Shown piece after piece: positions 34,805 to 48,835 of a stretch of DNA of 64,000 nucleotides (positions within the stretch are counted from its first letter, which is position 1; every line of letters begins with the position of its first letter). Position numbers and translations under genes: made by a program. The DNA is taken from NCBI RefSeq assembly GCF_037392515.1, contig NC_090295.1, forward strand, positions 25,708,501-25,772,500, given 5' to 3'. Origin of the DNA: Haliotis asinina. Its lineage: Eukaryota > Mollusca > Gastropoda > Lepetellida > Haliotidae. The notes below the pieces were generated by a model that was not told the DNA's origin, ran no database searches, and worked only from the letters and a program-made list of their open reading frames with translations.

Positions 34805-36245
34805 GACATACAGACACATATCAGAGGTAGAGACTTATAGGGCGACAGACAGACACATATGAGAGTTAGATACTAAGTACCTAGACAGACAGACAGACAG
34901 ACAGACGTGGTTCTGGGGTTGATACTGTGTACTGAGACAGAAAGACGTGAGACTGGGGTGGATACTGTGTACTGTGGCAGACATGAGACTGGGGTCGATA
35001 CTGTGTACTGTGATAGACAAACACAAGACTGGGGTGGATACTCTGTACTGTGACAGACATGAGACTGGGATGTATAGTGTTTACTGTGACAGACAGACAC
35101 AAGACTGGGATGGATAGTGTGTACTGTGACAGACAGACATGAGACTGGGGTGCATACTGTGTACTGTGACAGACAGACACAAGACTGGGGTGGATACTGT
35201 GTACTTTGACAGACACGAGACTGGGGTGGATACTGTGTACTGTGATAGACAGACACGAGACTGGGGTGGATACTGTGTACTGTGACAGACACGAGACTTG
35301 GGGTGAATAGTGTTTACTGTGATAGACAGACACGAGACTGGGATGGTTTGTATGTACTGTGATAAACAGACACGAGACTGGGGTGGATACTGTGTACTGT
35401 GACAGAGAGACACGAGACTGGGATGGATACTGTGTACTGTGACAGACATGAGACTAGGGTGGATACTGTGTACTGTGATAGACAGACACGAGACTGGGGT
35501 GGATACTGTGTACTGTGACAGACACGAGACTTGGGGTGAATAGTGTTTACTGTGATAGACAGACACGAGACTGGGATGGTTAGTATGTACTGTGATAAAC
35601 AGACACGAGACTGGGGTGGATACTGTGTACTGTGACAGAGAGACACGAGACCGGGATGGATACTGTGTACTGTGACAGACATGAGACTAGGGTGGATATT
35701 GTGCACTGTGATAGACAGACATGAGACGGGTGGATAGTGTGTACTGTGACAGACATGAGACTGGAATGGATAGTGTGTACTGTGACAGACATGAGACTGG
35801 AGTGGACATTGTATACTGTGACAGACAGACATGAGACTGGGGTGGATACTGTGTACTGTGATAGACATGAGATTAGTGTGGATACTGTATACTGTGACAG
35901 ACATGAGACTGTTGCCGATAGTGTGTACTGTGACAAATAGACATGAGGCCGGGGTGCATACTGTGTCCTGAGACAGACAGACACCAGACTGGGGTAGATA
36001 CTGTGTGCTGTGACAGACAGACTTGAGACTAGGATGGATATTGTGTACTGTGACAGACACCAGACTGGGGTGGATAGTGTGTACTTTGACAGACACCAGA
36101 CTGGGGTGGATACCGTGTACTGTGACAGACAGACATGGATCTGGGGTGGATGCCGTGTACTGTGACAGACAGACATGAAACTGGGGCAGAAACTGAGACA
36201 GACAGACATGGATCTGGGGTGGATACTGTGTACTGTGACAGACCG
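34805..36245. repeat. Minisatellite, 36- to 40-bp unit, about 36 copies, with a 233-bp higher-order duplication
   Basis: The unit is GTGTACTGTGACAGACAGAC then ACGAGACTGGGGTGGATACT. Some copies lack one GACA, giving a 36-bp form. A six-unit block starting GACACGAGACTTGGGGTGAA occurs at 35288 and again at 35521 with few differences. Antisense ORFs of 139-320 aa in several frames are by-products. Confidence 0.96.
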
Positions 36246-36430
36246 AACGGGCTCTTATATGAATTGTCTGACACACCAGTGTAGCCTATTTGCTAAACCA
36301 CAACTGGACCTACTGTTTCAAACGCTCACTGCACTGATATATATTCGGCAATGTTTACATCTCATTGTTGACCCACGCCATCTGAAACAAACTCATATGA
36401 TCCATTAGTTTAAGTACATCATGGGTTCAT

Positions 36431-36673
36431 GGGGGCCATGGCCGAGTTGCTACTGCTTCTTGACGTGAAATATCACCAACGTCGCGTAGCACTTTCGTCT
36501 ATGAGTGGACGGCAGGATACCCTGACGTTTGAAGCGTCCGCTACGCACTCTGAAAACCAGGGTTCGAGACCCAACATGCGTACAATGTGTGAAGTCAACG
36601 TTTGGTGTCGCTTGCCGTGATATTGCTGGAATATAGCTACCACTGGCGTGAAGTCATACTTACTGACTCACTC
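36431..36673 (+). mobile_element. tRNA-headed SINE, plus orientation
   Basis: The head GGGGGCCATGGCCGAGTTGC resembles a tRNA A box. The B box is GGGTTCGAGACCC, followed by ACAATGTGTGAAGTC. The shared tail is GTGATATTGCTGGAATATAGC and GACTCACTC. It includes an extra internal block compared with other copies. Confidence 0.75.
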
Positions 36674-39600
36674 GTCCTTGACGACTGGGCGTTGTGTTCC
36701 GATGATGGTGATGGAGATGTCATACAACAACCCCGTCTCCTGTGTCAGTGATGTACCGTTGTCCATTCACATTGTATGATATTGAACTGCCATGTATTGA
36801 TACGATTTACTGGCTGAACGATTCAGAAAGATGTTCTTAAATAGTGTAGTGATTCACTAGTTAAATCATTCACCTGTGTGTTTTGAAATATTGTTCAATC
36901 ATGTGATCGACTTGATGAAACGTCATGTCCTCTAATATGCTCGACCACGTTGTGATATCAACTTTGAAATATACATTATCATAGTACGTAGGCCTCAAAG
37001 GTGACATTCTAGTAAAGATCATTCTGACAAACCCATGTTCACCATGTTCCAACATACGCTACAACGGCGGTGTTCTGATATAGCCACCATGTACTAACAC
37101 CAGGTTCTAACATATTCCACGACAATGTTCTAGGTAAATTCAACACGTTTACAACAGGCTCAACAGACGATGTTCTGGTTACAATCACCATATTCCACTC
37201 CGGCTATCAGGTTGAATAAATATATTTCCCATTTGTCTTTTTTAAAACCAGGGGCAACTGGATCTCTTAGCTGTCTAACGTTTTATCTCAAGTAAAGAAG
37301 CTGTCCCTACTGTAAATATGGTTGTACACGCATGTAACTACTGAATTGTAATATGATGTATAGATAAAATCCTGGTTAAGAGCAGGGCGGCATGATGCAC
37401 GCATAGATTACTGGATAAGTGGGAAAGGGATTTCTGCAGTATATTTTCCTGATCTTCCTAATCCGACACGTGAACATTGATAGATAGAGCATCTGGACTG
37501 GCGCTAGATGCAGCGGCCATGGATTAACCTTGCACTATTACTTTCCCACAGTGGATGACTGACGATCTGATGTGTATGGATAGCAGTCATTTCTGGGGAT
37601 TCAGGGCATACAACAATGCAATAAGCGAAGAGGTACTCAAATTACTGCGCCTCCCAAAAATTATCCCAAACCTCATGTGAATAAACTGGTACTTGGGCTT
37701 CAGAGCTGTAACTCTACCTATCCCTTGGCAAAAGCGTGTTTCTTACCAGACCAAGCTGATTGAAGCAAGACTTTTTCATATAACTTGATCATTCATCATG
37801 GACTCACTGAAACTTTCAAACATCCCGACATTCACAACTGAAAAATTAAACCAAATAATTTCTTTTGCAAGTTTTAGTCTTCCAGCTTCAAAGTAGATAG
37901 GTTGGTTTTTCAATAGCGACAGATTGGCGGGAAAAGCCTTCCAGCGCGCGGTAAGCACGTGCTGGATCAATCGCCAACCAATCACTGAACAGTATGCATT
38001 TTGCGTCATCATCTGTCTGAAATCAAACGAATATTTGAGATTAAACATCAGACATTGGTCGATAAGGGCAATAAGGCTTCGTAAGGGTGGAGATTGAATG
38101 GATTTTGGTGGATCTCTTCTTCTACTGAGGACCCGAAGCTTCAATAACTTCAGTAAATAGTGGCATTGTTTACCAGATTGGTTCCTTGTCCCTAAGATGG
38201 GCTCGGTGCGAATCTCTCGCGGGTAATCAACTTCCATGAGGCCCCGGCTGCTTAGGAAATGTTCGTCTGCGTCCGGTTGGCAGACGATCGGTAGTTTAGA
38301 CAATTGACAGATGGGAAAAAATGTAAGAAAATTAAATGAAAGTTTGAAGTCTTTATGTTTTTGCATTTTACAATTCTGAGTAGCTTTTACACTGCTAGAC
38401 ACTGATATGTATACGTTTGATAAACATTCAACATCAGTTATGTGCTATGATGTCATTCATGAAAGTGGACAGTCATTTTTTCATGAATTCATATTACTAG
38501 ACTCCTTTAGATGTAGCACATTTCACATTGTTGTAACCGATGTACATTATCCATTAGGTTCATTATTATTCATGTGTTTATCAGAACCAATAGTTCCCAG
38601 AGCAATATTCAGTTGTCTCCGCAGTGACACCAGTTTCATACTTCAGCGTTCCATGTTGTCATTAGTGAAACTAGTTTGATACTACGGTGTTCCATGTATA
38701 AAGTAGTGCTACAAGTTTACTCTACGGTGTTCCATGTAGACAATACTGGTGCCACTAGTTTGATGCTGCGGTGTTCCATATAGAAAGTATAGAGATCCAG
38801 GAAATCTAGACTTGCTTCATTTAGATGGCTTGGCAGTAGCGAAGATAATGTGGTATAGCGACTGTGGGACAGACTATATGTTCAACAGTCGGTCTTCATT
38901 ATGAAGAAGAGAACCTTTCGTTTCTGTTACTTTGCTCTTTCACAGTGCGAGATTTCTTTCACAATTTGGAAACAACGAGGATTGATTGATATGTCATATA
39001 TTTCAGTTTGATGTGAAATTCAGTAGTGTTGTATTTGTAACAAACCTGAACACTTAACTTTGGCAAACCGGAATTCAAACCCGGGGATTCAGTTGCTTGA
39101 AAGATGAAAGGACAAAACTCACTGGTCCCTTAGTGCAACAGAGCTCTAGAGCTCACCATATTGACATTATCATTACACTCACCACGACAAGGATCATGAC
39201 GCCATTTTAACGACGCCCACAATAACATGCTACTGAACCACTTTCAATAATTTCAAGTTGCATACATACATATGTATTAAATCCTTTCCTGTTTCGTAAA
39301 TACTGTATGTTGTTAAAAGTGCATTATCGCGTCAAACCAATTCATCAAGACGAAAAGAAATATATATTTTCAATATCTGTTAGGAACGAGAGGTTAAGCC
39401 CATCGTTTTACTGTCAGCCAAATGTGCCGCCACGGAAGAAACCGATCATTTGCAAGTGTGATTATTATACTTTATTATACTTATAATTTGTCTTTGTCGA
39501 GCCTGGGACACCCACAAGCTCCAGACTGGCCATGTATGTGAATCTACGGCGGGTCAGCACGTGCGTACTGGCAATAATTGTCAGCTAAGTATGTTCACCA

Positions 39601-42600
39601 CATGACAAAGATTGGAACTGAAATTACTTCACCTGTCAGAATTTAACCAACATTAGGTTTTTGCTCAACAATTTGTGCTCGGTGAACTCTCTTGAACATC
39701 CCCAGTATATATGAGCGGGCGTCTGAGTAAATATTCTTTGCAATATTTGTCATATGAAATTCATCATCTATGATTTTTTTCTTGGTATCATCGACCATAA
39801 CCTATATATCAATACCCAAGATGTTTTTACATTTGCATTTACCGCAGTGTAAGTAAACATTAGAAAAGCAATCAGTCAAGGTTTTTTCAGCTTTTATTCC
39901 GGGGGATGTTTAGTGGACGGACGTATATTCTTAATCACATAGCTTTGAGGGCAAACTTCAAATGTTCCTGCCAGGCATTCTTTATTGATAATTAATACGA
40001 TGTGTAACATTTCTATCAACACTTACGTTTGCCTCATATAACAAAAAGTATCATTATTCACTACTGATCACAACAGAAACTTAGATTACCAGAAACATAT
40101 GTGGGAATAAAATAAGTGATACAAGCCAATGCGAAATCTGATTGTCACAATGAATCAATATTTGCCCCCTATTTATCGCCCATAGAACTCCAAGGAATCC
40201 ACATAAAGCAAAACCAAGCGGTTTTCCAGATTGGAAGTGATAAGTAAGGCGACATGTTGTATACCGAGTATTGACGATAATTGTATATCAGACACTTTCA
40301 GTAATTTCCTGACGCTGGCACCAAGCAATCTCTGCCTTGTCCTGGACTCAAATACTCGTGAGATATAGTTTAATTTCCATATAGTCTATGCACCCTCGTG
40401 AAGGAGCGACTTGCTATTTCCTATATTATAGTTGGGTGTTGGGGATAACTGCCGAAGGGACCAGGAGGGGCCATGCTGAGGACACTGTGGATATATATCA
40501 TGGTGGCAGCACCCAGCTCATCATGGTGCTGCTAGATGCATCATCGATTCGCAATCAAATAAACTCCCCCTTGTTCACAGAAACAGCCCATTTAGGAGTA
40601 CATCAGCGGGCAACTGCCTGCTTGATTTCTTGTTCACGAATAGTGTACACTTTTTATCTAAATAGCCCCATAACGTTATCGACGAGTTCATATACCTTTA
40701 AATCAACATACATGTTCTCTTGCATCGAGCACGAATTCCCGAGAAAAAATGTTAATCAATGGAGACAAAACCTCCTTGGATACTTCTATGGCATCTTGTA
40801 TTAATCGTATGACTTCAATCTCCAATATTGTAAGCGCACTTTGTGTTACATGAAATTATTTGCCACGACGATTAACACACATGGAATTGTGTCCATTTTT
40901 TACAGAGTGTGTCTTTAAACTTGTGAGAAGGTGTAAAGTTAAAAAGAGATTTTGTACTGTTAGTTGCAACGGCGCCTGGTTTAAATAACCCTGCGCCGAG
41001 AAGGAACGTAAAGGCCTAGTCAGGTTGGTATACAGTGACATCATGCTCCAAATTAGAACTACGGGCTTAATGATGCTTCAGCTTGAGATGTTTGTATATC
41101 GTACTCAGCTGTAGAGAGTCCGTTCGTCACTGACCACGTCCTACAGACTGCCAGTCTAACATTAAACGAACGGTTCGTAAGACAAAGCTTGTGAATCAAT
41201 TTCGTGTAGCTGACATTTTCCCCAATATAATTCAATTTTATTGAACGCCTAACTTAATTAAGATTATCTTTCACCACCACAAATGACTCTGGTTTGTTTT
41301 CATTGGCCAGCTAAACACTAGAGGGCGTTGAAGGTCATACAGGAAGTGTTTGTCGAGACCTAGGCACTCTATTACGTCGTATGTGATGACAACGTTATAT
41401 TGACGTAAGGGGAAAGGTATGTACCCCCTAAAAGACAAAGTCAGTTTCCGATATTATGACAAATGATTGTGTGTTGTAGGGGGTGCCCGGCGACGTGTTA
41501 CCGTAAATCAAACACATTGTTGAGACGACGCCGGTGTTATGTCACCATACCGTGTGTACGTCGGTATTAACGCGTTCGCGCGGGTCAACGTCAAGCAACA
41601 TACCTGCGCCTCAAGGTCACTGTCAGAATGTGAGAGATAACAAAAACAACGTTCATTTTGTCGATAAAGTGTTATTTTTTAAACCTTTTTTCAACGAGGG
41701 CAACTTCGAGAGCTCAGTGCTTCTTTCCACCAGAATGTTTAAATCAGCTGACACTGAAACTAAATGGCCACTAAACTGCATTTGAATTATACCCTTTCTT
41801 TCTTACATTTATGTAGAATGGCTGCACATTTATTTTCATGACGTCATCTACATTTATTTAGTCACACTGCATCACTGCCAGTGCTTAGCCTCCTTTCATA
41901 TTTTCTTACACCCGTGGAGATCAAACGATAGGGTGTGTTAATTGCAGAAACACGGAAACACGCCTCCTGTACAGATAGCATTAAGTGCAACTTAGAAACT
42001 TGCCTTTTGGTCAGTTTGTGTTAAGTGCAGCCTGTAAATTCTCCTGTATATATAATGTTAAGTACACCCTGGAAACACGCCTTCTGTGCAGATAGTGTCA
42101 AGTGCATCATGAAACTTGCCTTCTGTACAGTTAGTGTTAAGTGCAGTCTGGAGGAGTGCCTTCTGTACAATTAGTGTTTAGTTCAGTCTACCTCTTCTCG
42201 CCCTTCGTCCTCAAGGAACATGAACAAAATGAAGCGTACATCAATGCATGGGCCCCGGGAGCCCAGTGAACAACGTATTTATCTTACAAAACACATTAAT
42301 GTTAATTTTTAATTGTGTGAAGCATGGATACAAACCTTTTTCATCCAAAGCTAAGTTATTTCCCTTCCAACGATTTGCATTCACAAGACATGTGTGATTT
42401 CCGTATATAACTCGTGATTCAATCTTATTCGAAATAATGAAATACTACCACGAAGAACCAAATGAGTTCGGCATTCCCACCGGAGTACATTGAAATGTTA
42501 CTCGCTTGTAAGCGGGGTACATTGAAATGTTACTCGCTTGTAAGCGGGGTACATTGAAAATAATCATAGAAGAGCGCTCAGGCAGTCAGAGAACGACACT

Positions 42601-44685
42601 TATGTGTGAGTTAAGATAATTGGTCACATAGTCATAATAAAACCTGTGTAGTACGGTGCCATTTTGTAGGAAGATGTGCAGTAGGCAGTACATTACAGAA
42701 GACTCATTCTGAGCTAGGAGAACGACTCTACAGATGTAAGTTTAAATCTGCTTTTGGAAATGTTTTCTTTTAAACTTTAACCTACATTATCGCTGCAGTT
42801 TCGTGCAAAGGTCCTCCTTCACTGTTCAAATGCAAACTGATTTACCCCAGTGTAATGTAAATCTGTTGTAGACAGACTATATCCATGATTGATCTGTTCC
42901 TCATACCGACTCATCTTAAGTCCAATGGCAACAAACGCGTGTTTATACCATCCTTACCAGTAAACTCCCTTTCTACGTGTCAAGGAGCGAGTTTGCTGAG
43001 AACTGGACTGACACTATGTGCCCTGCTTTCTGTAGTGTGACCATCAACCTTCATCATAATCACCATATCTGCGGCCAGCGTGATCTCTCCAAGACAGCCC
43101 AGGCATATTTCCCAGACAACTTTAATTCCAAAGTAGCTTTCACATCACACAGATATTGTAGCGTTTCGTTCTTTTCCATTAGAAAACTCGTTTATAGTAG
43201 GCAAATCTTCCAAAATATCCCATCGTCTTGTCCACTTAATTGAAATAAGATACACGAGGTTGGAGCCCACCTTAACCTCTCGGTATATGTCTCGACATCT
43301 ATCAACTTCAATCTCACATAGGCTAAAACATGGCTGACTTGGCGAAATACGACCTGGAAATTGCGTGCTATATGCATCAGCTTCGTGACAAGAAATTCAC
43401 CGAGTTTGGCCCTGAATGACAAGTGGATGATTTGTGCTCCCGCTGGTCCGTCATAGATTACTTCTATCGACAACCTAACTCACTCCACACCATCGCTACA
43501 TACACGCCATGCCTTCACCTCCACCAATCAAGGGTCACAATCAATAGGTACATATGTATGGAAACGCTTTCGTGTCATATTTGCAGGGGACAAACTAATC
43601 CAAGCAATTCCTATATTCCTATAAATATCTTTGCAAAGAGATAATTATTCTACTTGTTTCTTTACTCTTTAAACTCATTTAGCGTGGTCATTTGCGCATT
43701 TGGAAAGTGAAATTAACGAATTTATCGAAATCTGCAGCGATATCCTTCGTCTGTTCATGTCGCCTTTGGATGTTTTGTGGTTTAGGAATATCTAGTTTAA
43801 GAATATTTGTTACAGGAAGTCACAGATCTGTTGTGACTGTACGCGCCACTGTGCCGAGTAATTCAAAGTGTTCTGATATCCCAGAATCACATTCAAGGGC
43901 CTGAAGACAGGGGCCGAGGTCTGTTAACTGGGCCGAAGTCTCTGAAAATACTTCATATTAACAGCTACAGACACGTAAATCTGAAACGAGACATACTGGT
44001 ATGGAAGTTTCAGTACCTGCAGAAAGTCTAGAATACTACATTTAGGGTTGTAGTTTTACCGCAAGGAAACGACATCAATATGGCGGGGTTGGGGGGATTA
44101 TAAGGCAGACCATAACTAACTATAAGGCGGTCATTGTGTAGTCCTGAAAGTGCAGGAGATGGTTCGAACAGCTCACCGTACTTTTGTTAATCCTACTCTC
44201 CTTCAAAGATTGTTCCGCTCTAACTTTATCATCTTCAGCGAGATGGGATATAGGTGCAAATAACATTGATCCCAGCGGGCATCCATAACTGGCTGTATTT
44301 GATTTGACACGACAACCACTTGTTACACACTGTCTTGCATGACTGCTACAATTAACACTAACTCTGAAAATCAATATCACCATCAAAACTGAAGACTGTG
44401 GTAGTGACGATAATATAGAATGACATCGAAGACACTGACGAGAGAATATAGAAACAATAATGAACGTCACTGCAAAGACGGAAGAGATGATTGATGATGA
44501 TAACTACAATAAACATAATGAAATCAACATGAGTGATGTTAAATCATATCATATGTGGTAAAAGCAATGTACCGATGCAACTGATGAATGGTGCAACAGA
44601 TTTAATAACATCAACTAAAGTGCTCATTAGTCATAGACACAGCCATAAGCATAGTGAAATTGGCAGAAATAATGATGAAAATAAT
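36674..44685. other. Long gene-poor stretch with short degenerate repeats
   Basis: Recognisable items are a roughly 55-bp repeat around GGTGTTCCATGTA (38610-38790, four copies), a roughly 60-bp repeat around GCCTTCTGTACAG and TTAAGTGCA (41960-42190, four copies), and a 38-bp unit GTACATTGAAATGTTACTCG repeated 2.3 times (42488-42560). A tRNA-like scrap (GAATTCAAACCCGGGG) lies near 39070. A 208-codon minus ORF at 37776-38402 has no recognisable motif. Confidence 0.45.
37924..37982. promoter_or_regulatory. Candidate promoter cluster: E2F site, E-box, CCAAT box
   Basis: Within 60 bases there is TTGGCGGGAAAA (37924-37935, E2F consensus), GCGCGC (37945-37949 region), CACGTG (37956-37961, E-box) and CCAAT (37978-37982). 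The combination is typical of cell-cycle promoters in animals. No gene is recognised on either side. A long uncharacterised minus-strand ORF overlaps it. Confidence 0.3.
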
Positions 44686-44689
44686 ATCA

Positions 44690-46765
44690 ACAGCAATGGA
44701 CAAAATGACAACATGTGGCGCTAAAAAATAACAACAGCTACGAACATAATGACAACAAGTGGCGCTAGATAATAACAACAGCAATGGACATAATGTCAAC
44801 ATGTGGTACTAGATAATAACAACAGCAATGAACATAATGACGACAAGTGGGAGGTGCATAATAGCAACAGCAGTGAACATAATCAAAACAGGTAGCGCTA
44901 GACAATAACAACAGCAACAAACATAATGACAACAGGTGGCACTAGATAATAACGACAGTAATGAACATTATGGCAACAGGTGGTGGTAGATAATGACAAC
45001 GTCAGTGGACATAATGACAACAGGTGGCGGCAGATAATGACAACAGTAGTGGACATAATGACAACAGGTGGTGGTGGTAGATAATAGCAACAGCAATGGA
45101 CATACTGACAACAGGTAGTGGTAGATAATGACAACAACAATGAACATAAAGACAACAGGTGGCTCTAGATAATGACAACAATGGACATAATGACAACAGG
45201 TGGCGGTAGATAATGACAACAACAATGAACATAATGACAACAGGTGGTGGTAGATAATTGCAACAACAATGGACATAATGACAACAGGTGGCGGTAGATA
45301 ATGACAACAATGAACATAATGACAAGAGGTGGCGGTAGATAATAGCAACAGCAATGGACATACTGACAACAGGTGGTGGTAGATAATGACAACAAAAATG
45401 AACATAAAGACAACAGGTGGCTCTAGATAATGACAACAATAGACATAATGACTACAGGTGGCGGTAGATAACTGCAACAACAATGGGCATAATGACAACA
45501 GGTGGTGGTAGATAATGACAACAACAATGAACATAATGACAACAGCTGGTGGTAGATAATGACAACGTCAATGGACATAATGACAACAGGTGGCTCTAGA
45601 TAATGACAACAATGAACACAATGACAAGAGATGGCGGTAGATAATGACAGCAACAATGAACATAATGACAACAGGTGGTGGTAGATAATTGCAACAACAA
45701 TGGACATAATGACAACAGGTGGTGGTAGATGACAACAACAATGAACATAATGACAAAAGGTGACGGTAGATAATTACAACAACAATGGACATAATGACAA
45801 CAAGTGGCTCTAGATAATGACAACAACAATGGACATAATAAGGACAGGTGGCGGTAGATAATGACAACAGTAGTGGATATAATGACAACAGGTGGCGGTG
45901 GTAGATAATGCCAGCAACAATGAACATAATGACAACAGGTGGTTGTAGATAATGACAACAACAATGAACATAATTACAGCAGGTGGTGGTAGATAATGAC
46001 AACAACAATGGACATAATAAGGACAGGTGGCGGTAGATAATGACAACAGTAGTGGATATAATGACAACAGGTGGCGGTGGTAGATAATGCCTGCAACAAT
46101 GAACATAATGACAACAGGTGGTTGTAGATAATGACAACAACAATGAACATAATGACAAAAGGTGGTGGTAGATAATGACAACAATGGACATAATGACAAC
46201 AAGTGGCTCTAGATAATGACAACAACAATGGACATAATAAGGACAGGTGGTGGTAGATAATGACAACAGAGTGGATATAATGACAACAGGTGGCGGTGGT
46301 AGATAATAGCAACAGCAACAAACATAATGACAACAGGTGGTGGTAGATAATGACAACAACAATGAACATAATGACAACAGGTGGTGGTAGATAATGACAA
46401 CAACAATGAACATAATTACTACAGGTGGTGGTAGATAATGACAACAATAATGGACATAATGACAAAAGGTGAAGGTAGATAATGACAACAACAATGGACA
46501 TAATGACAACAAGCGGCTCTAGATAATGACAACAACAATGGACATAAGAATATGACAACAAAAATGAACATAATGAGAACAGGTGGTGGTAGATAATGAC
46601 AACAACAATGGACATAATGACAAAAGGTGAAGGTAGATAATGACAACAACAATGGACATAATGACAACAAGCGGCTCTAGATAATGACAACAACAATGGA
46701 CATAAGAAGAACAGGTGGTGGTAGAAAATGACAACAACAATGGACATAATGACAGCGTGATGGCT
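44690..46765. repeat. Minisatellite, about 42- to 47-bp unit, about 47 copies, with higher-order duplications
   Basis: The unit is ATAATGACAACAGGTGG then TGGTAGATAATGACAACAAC AATGGAC, with variants GGCTCTAG and GGCGGTAG. Blocks beginning GGACATAATAAGGACAGG recur at 45831, 46010 and 46230, and blocks with GACAAAAGGTGAAGG recur at 46461 and 46619. All three minus frames contain long Leu/Cys/Tyr/His-rich ORFs (up to 314 aa) that are by-products. Confidence 0.97.
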
Positions 46766-46984
46766 CATAATAACGACAACAGTGGAACATCTGTTGTTAG
46801 CCTATTGTCATTTCCAAGTTAACAGGCTCCTGGGTCAACGCACTGTTATCTGACCATAAAACACACCTAGACCAGTATACTCCCACTCTGTACGTGGGCC
46901 CATGGACCACAGGGGAAATAGATGGGTTGTGTCCGCTTTAGCATCACTGTACCTCAGATGATCATACGTCGATATGTGACACTA

Positions 46985-47840
46985 CTGAACGCCATATAGC
47001 TTCTGTATAGACACAGTGCTACACTACACTACGCCATAGAGCAGACCCAGTACAACACTACTGAACGCCATATAGCTTCAGTATAGACACAGTGCTACAC
47101 TACAGCACGCAATAAATTACAGCTGTAGTACGGACCCAGTACAACACTACAGCACGTCATAAATTACAGCTGTAGCACGGACCCAGTACTACTCTACAAC
47201 ACGTCATAAATTACAGCTGTAGTACGGACCCAGTACTACACTACAGCACGTCATATAGCTGTAGTACGGACCCAGTACTACACTACAGCACGTCATAAAT
47301 TACAGCTGTAGTACGGACCCAGTACTACACTACAGCACGTCATAAATTACAACTGTAGTACGGACACAGTACTAAACTACTGCATGTCATATAGCTGTAG
47401 CACGGACCCAGTACTGCGCTGAAATTACAGCTGTAGTACGGACCCAGTACTACACTACAGCACGTCATAAATTACAGCTGTAGTATGGACCCAGTACTGC
47501 GTTGCGGCACGTCATAAATTACAGCTGTAGTACGGACTCAGTACTACACTACAGCACGTCATATAGCTGTAGTACGGACCCAGTACTACGCTACTGCTCA
47601 ACATATAGCTCTAGTGTGCACCCAGTACTACACTACTGCCCGTCATGTAGCTCTCGTACAAACCCAGTTCTAAATTACTGCACATCATATAGCTCTCGTA
47701 CAGATCCAGTCCTAAATTCCTGAACGCTATATAGCTCTAGTACGGACCCAGTAATACACTACTGCACAGCATATAGCTCTAGAACAGACCCAGTACTAAA
47801 TTACTGCACGTCATATAGCTGTCGAACAGACCAAGTGCTG
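46985..47840. repeat. Minisatellite, about 47-bp unit, about 18 copies
   Basis: The unit is ACAGCTGTAGTACGGACCC then AGTACTACACTACAGCACGT and CATAAATT, with a shorter form lacking AAATTAC. The right-hand copies drift (GCTCTCGTACAGACCC). It directly follows another array with about 200 bp between. Confidence 0.93.
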
Positions 47841-48825
47841 CACAACTGCACGCCATCAAGGAGATCTCTCTGGGACACCAAATACTGGGGTCGGCAACAA
47901 CATAACCAACCACACATTTCCAGATATTCAGATTTATTTGGTAAATAAAGGTGACCGGGTGATGGTGTCCCCGAGGGCGTAGCGTGCCAGCCATGGGTCA
48001 GTTGGATGACGGCATCAACTGGCTGATACTCATATCACGGCTCTTAATCCCTTAATGTCATTGCTCCAGGGAAGTCAGTTGTTCATGAACGGACTCTTAA
48101 AACTTAAAGCTGGTTTCTGCGTTTGACCACAATTCAACCAACCGCTCATTTGGTTTCGTAAAGACCTTTATCCCCCGGGCTCACTGAAAGTCTTGGAGCA
48201 CGGAAGCTTCTTAAGAGTGTCCACTGAGTGGTCAGTCCACGTCTTAGCGGTAGCTACTGTAACACTTGAAATGCATCCAACAAAGTCAATTTGTTGAGCG
48301 GTCCCATAAACACCTAACACATGTGGCTGAGTCATCAGTCGTGATTACAGGGAATCGCTGCTAGCCGCTGTACGTCATTGTCTGGACTGTTGCAACCAGC
48401 ATGGCGAGAATGAACAACGTCAAGATCTCAAACACAAATGGACTTAATAGGTACACAGAAACACATATTGCATATTAACTAGCAGCGATACCTTAATTAT
48501 GTCGTGTACTGTTAGTATATGACAGTTTCTGATGACATGGGCAGGGGACGGCCAACTCGCCCCTTGTGAATGGAGACGTATCTGTTTTCGCACTGAATGT
48601 GTCATCCTGTTCATTTACAGTTGACGTATTACGCTGCAACTGCGTCACTGCCTGACTCCGTAAGGCCTCCATGTTTTTTTCTGTATTTTTTAAAATTATA
48701 GCTGCAATGCTTCACATTCAGTTTTGTGGCAACGTATAAATCTCATAGCTTATTAGTTATACACATTTCTCATAGTAATGTTTTTGTTTGGGTATGCTAA
48801 TCAGTTTTAACATCTCGCCACTGCG
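47841..48825. other. Spacer between two minisatellites; no gene recognised
   Basis: Mixed-composition sequence without convincing exons or named repeats. A 71-codon minus ORF (47779-47994) begins in the array and is not supported. Confidence 0.4.
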
Positions 48826-48835
48826 ATGGTACTGT

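Noticed and set aside
36431..36600. Free tRNA gene (B-box-like GGGTTCGAGACCC)
   Set aside because: No cloverleaf can be drawn and it is followed by the shared SINE tail, so it is a SINE head.
37776..38402. 208-codon minus ORF as a gene
   Set aside because: No recognisable motif or repeat, no clear splice sites, and it overlaps a promoter-like motif cluster. It is kept only as a note.
40388..40804. 138-codon plus ORF
   Set aside because: No conserved motif. I considered a transposase start but found no catalytic signature nearby.
44898..46768. Many Leu/Cys/His-rich antisense ORFs up to 314 aa
   Set aside because: By-products of the 42- to 47-bp minisatellite. All frames are similar, with no start context or unique domain.
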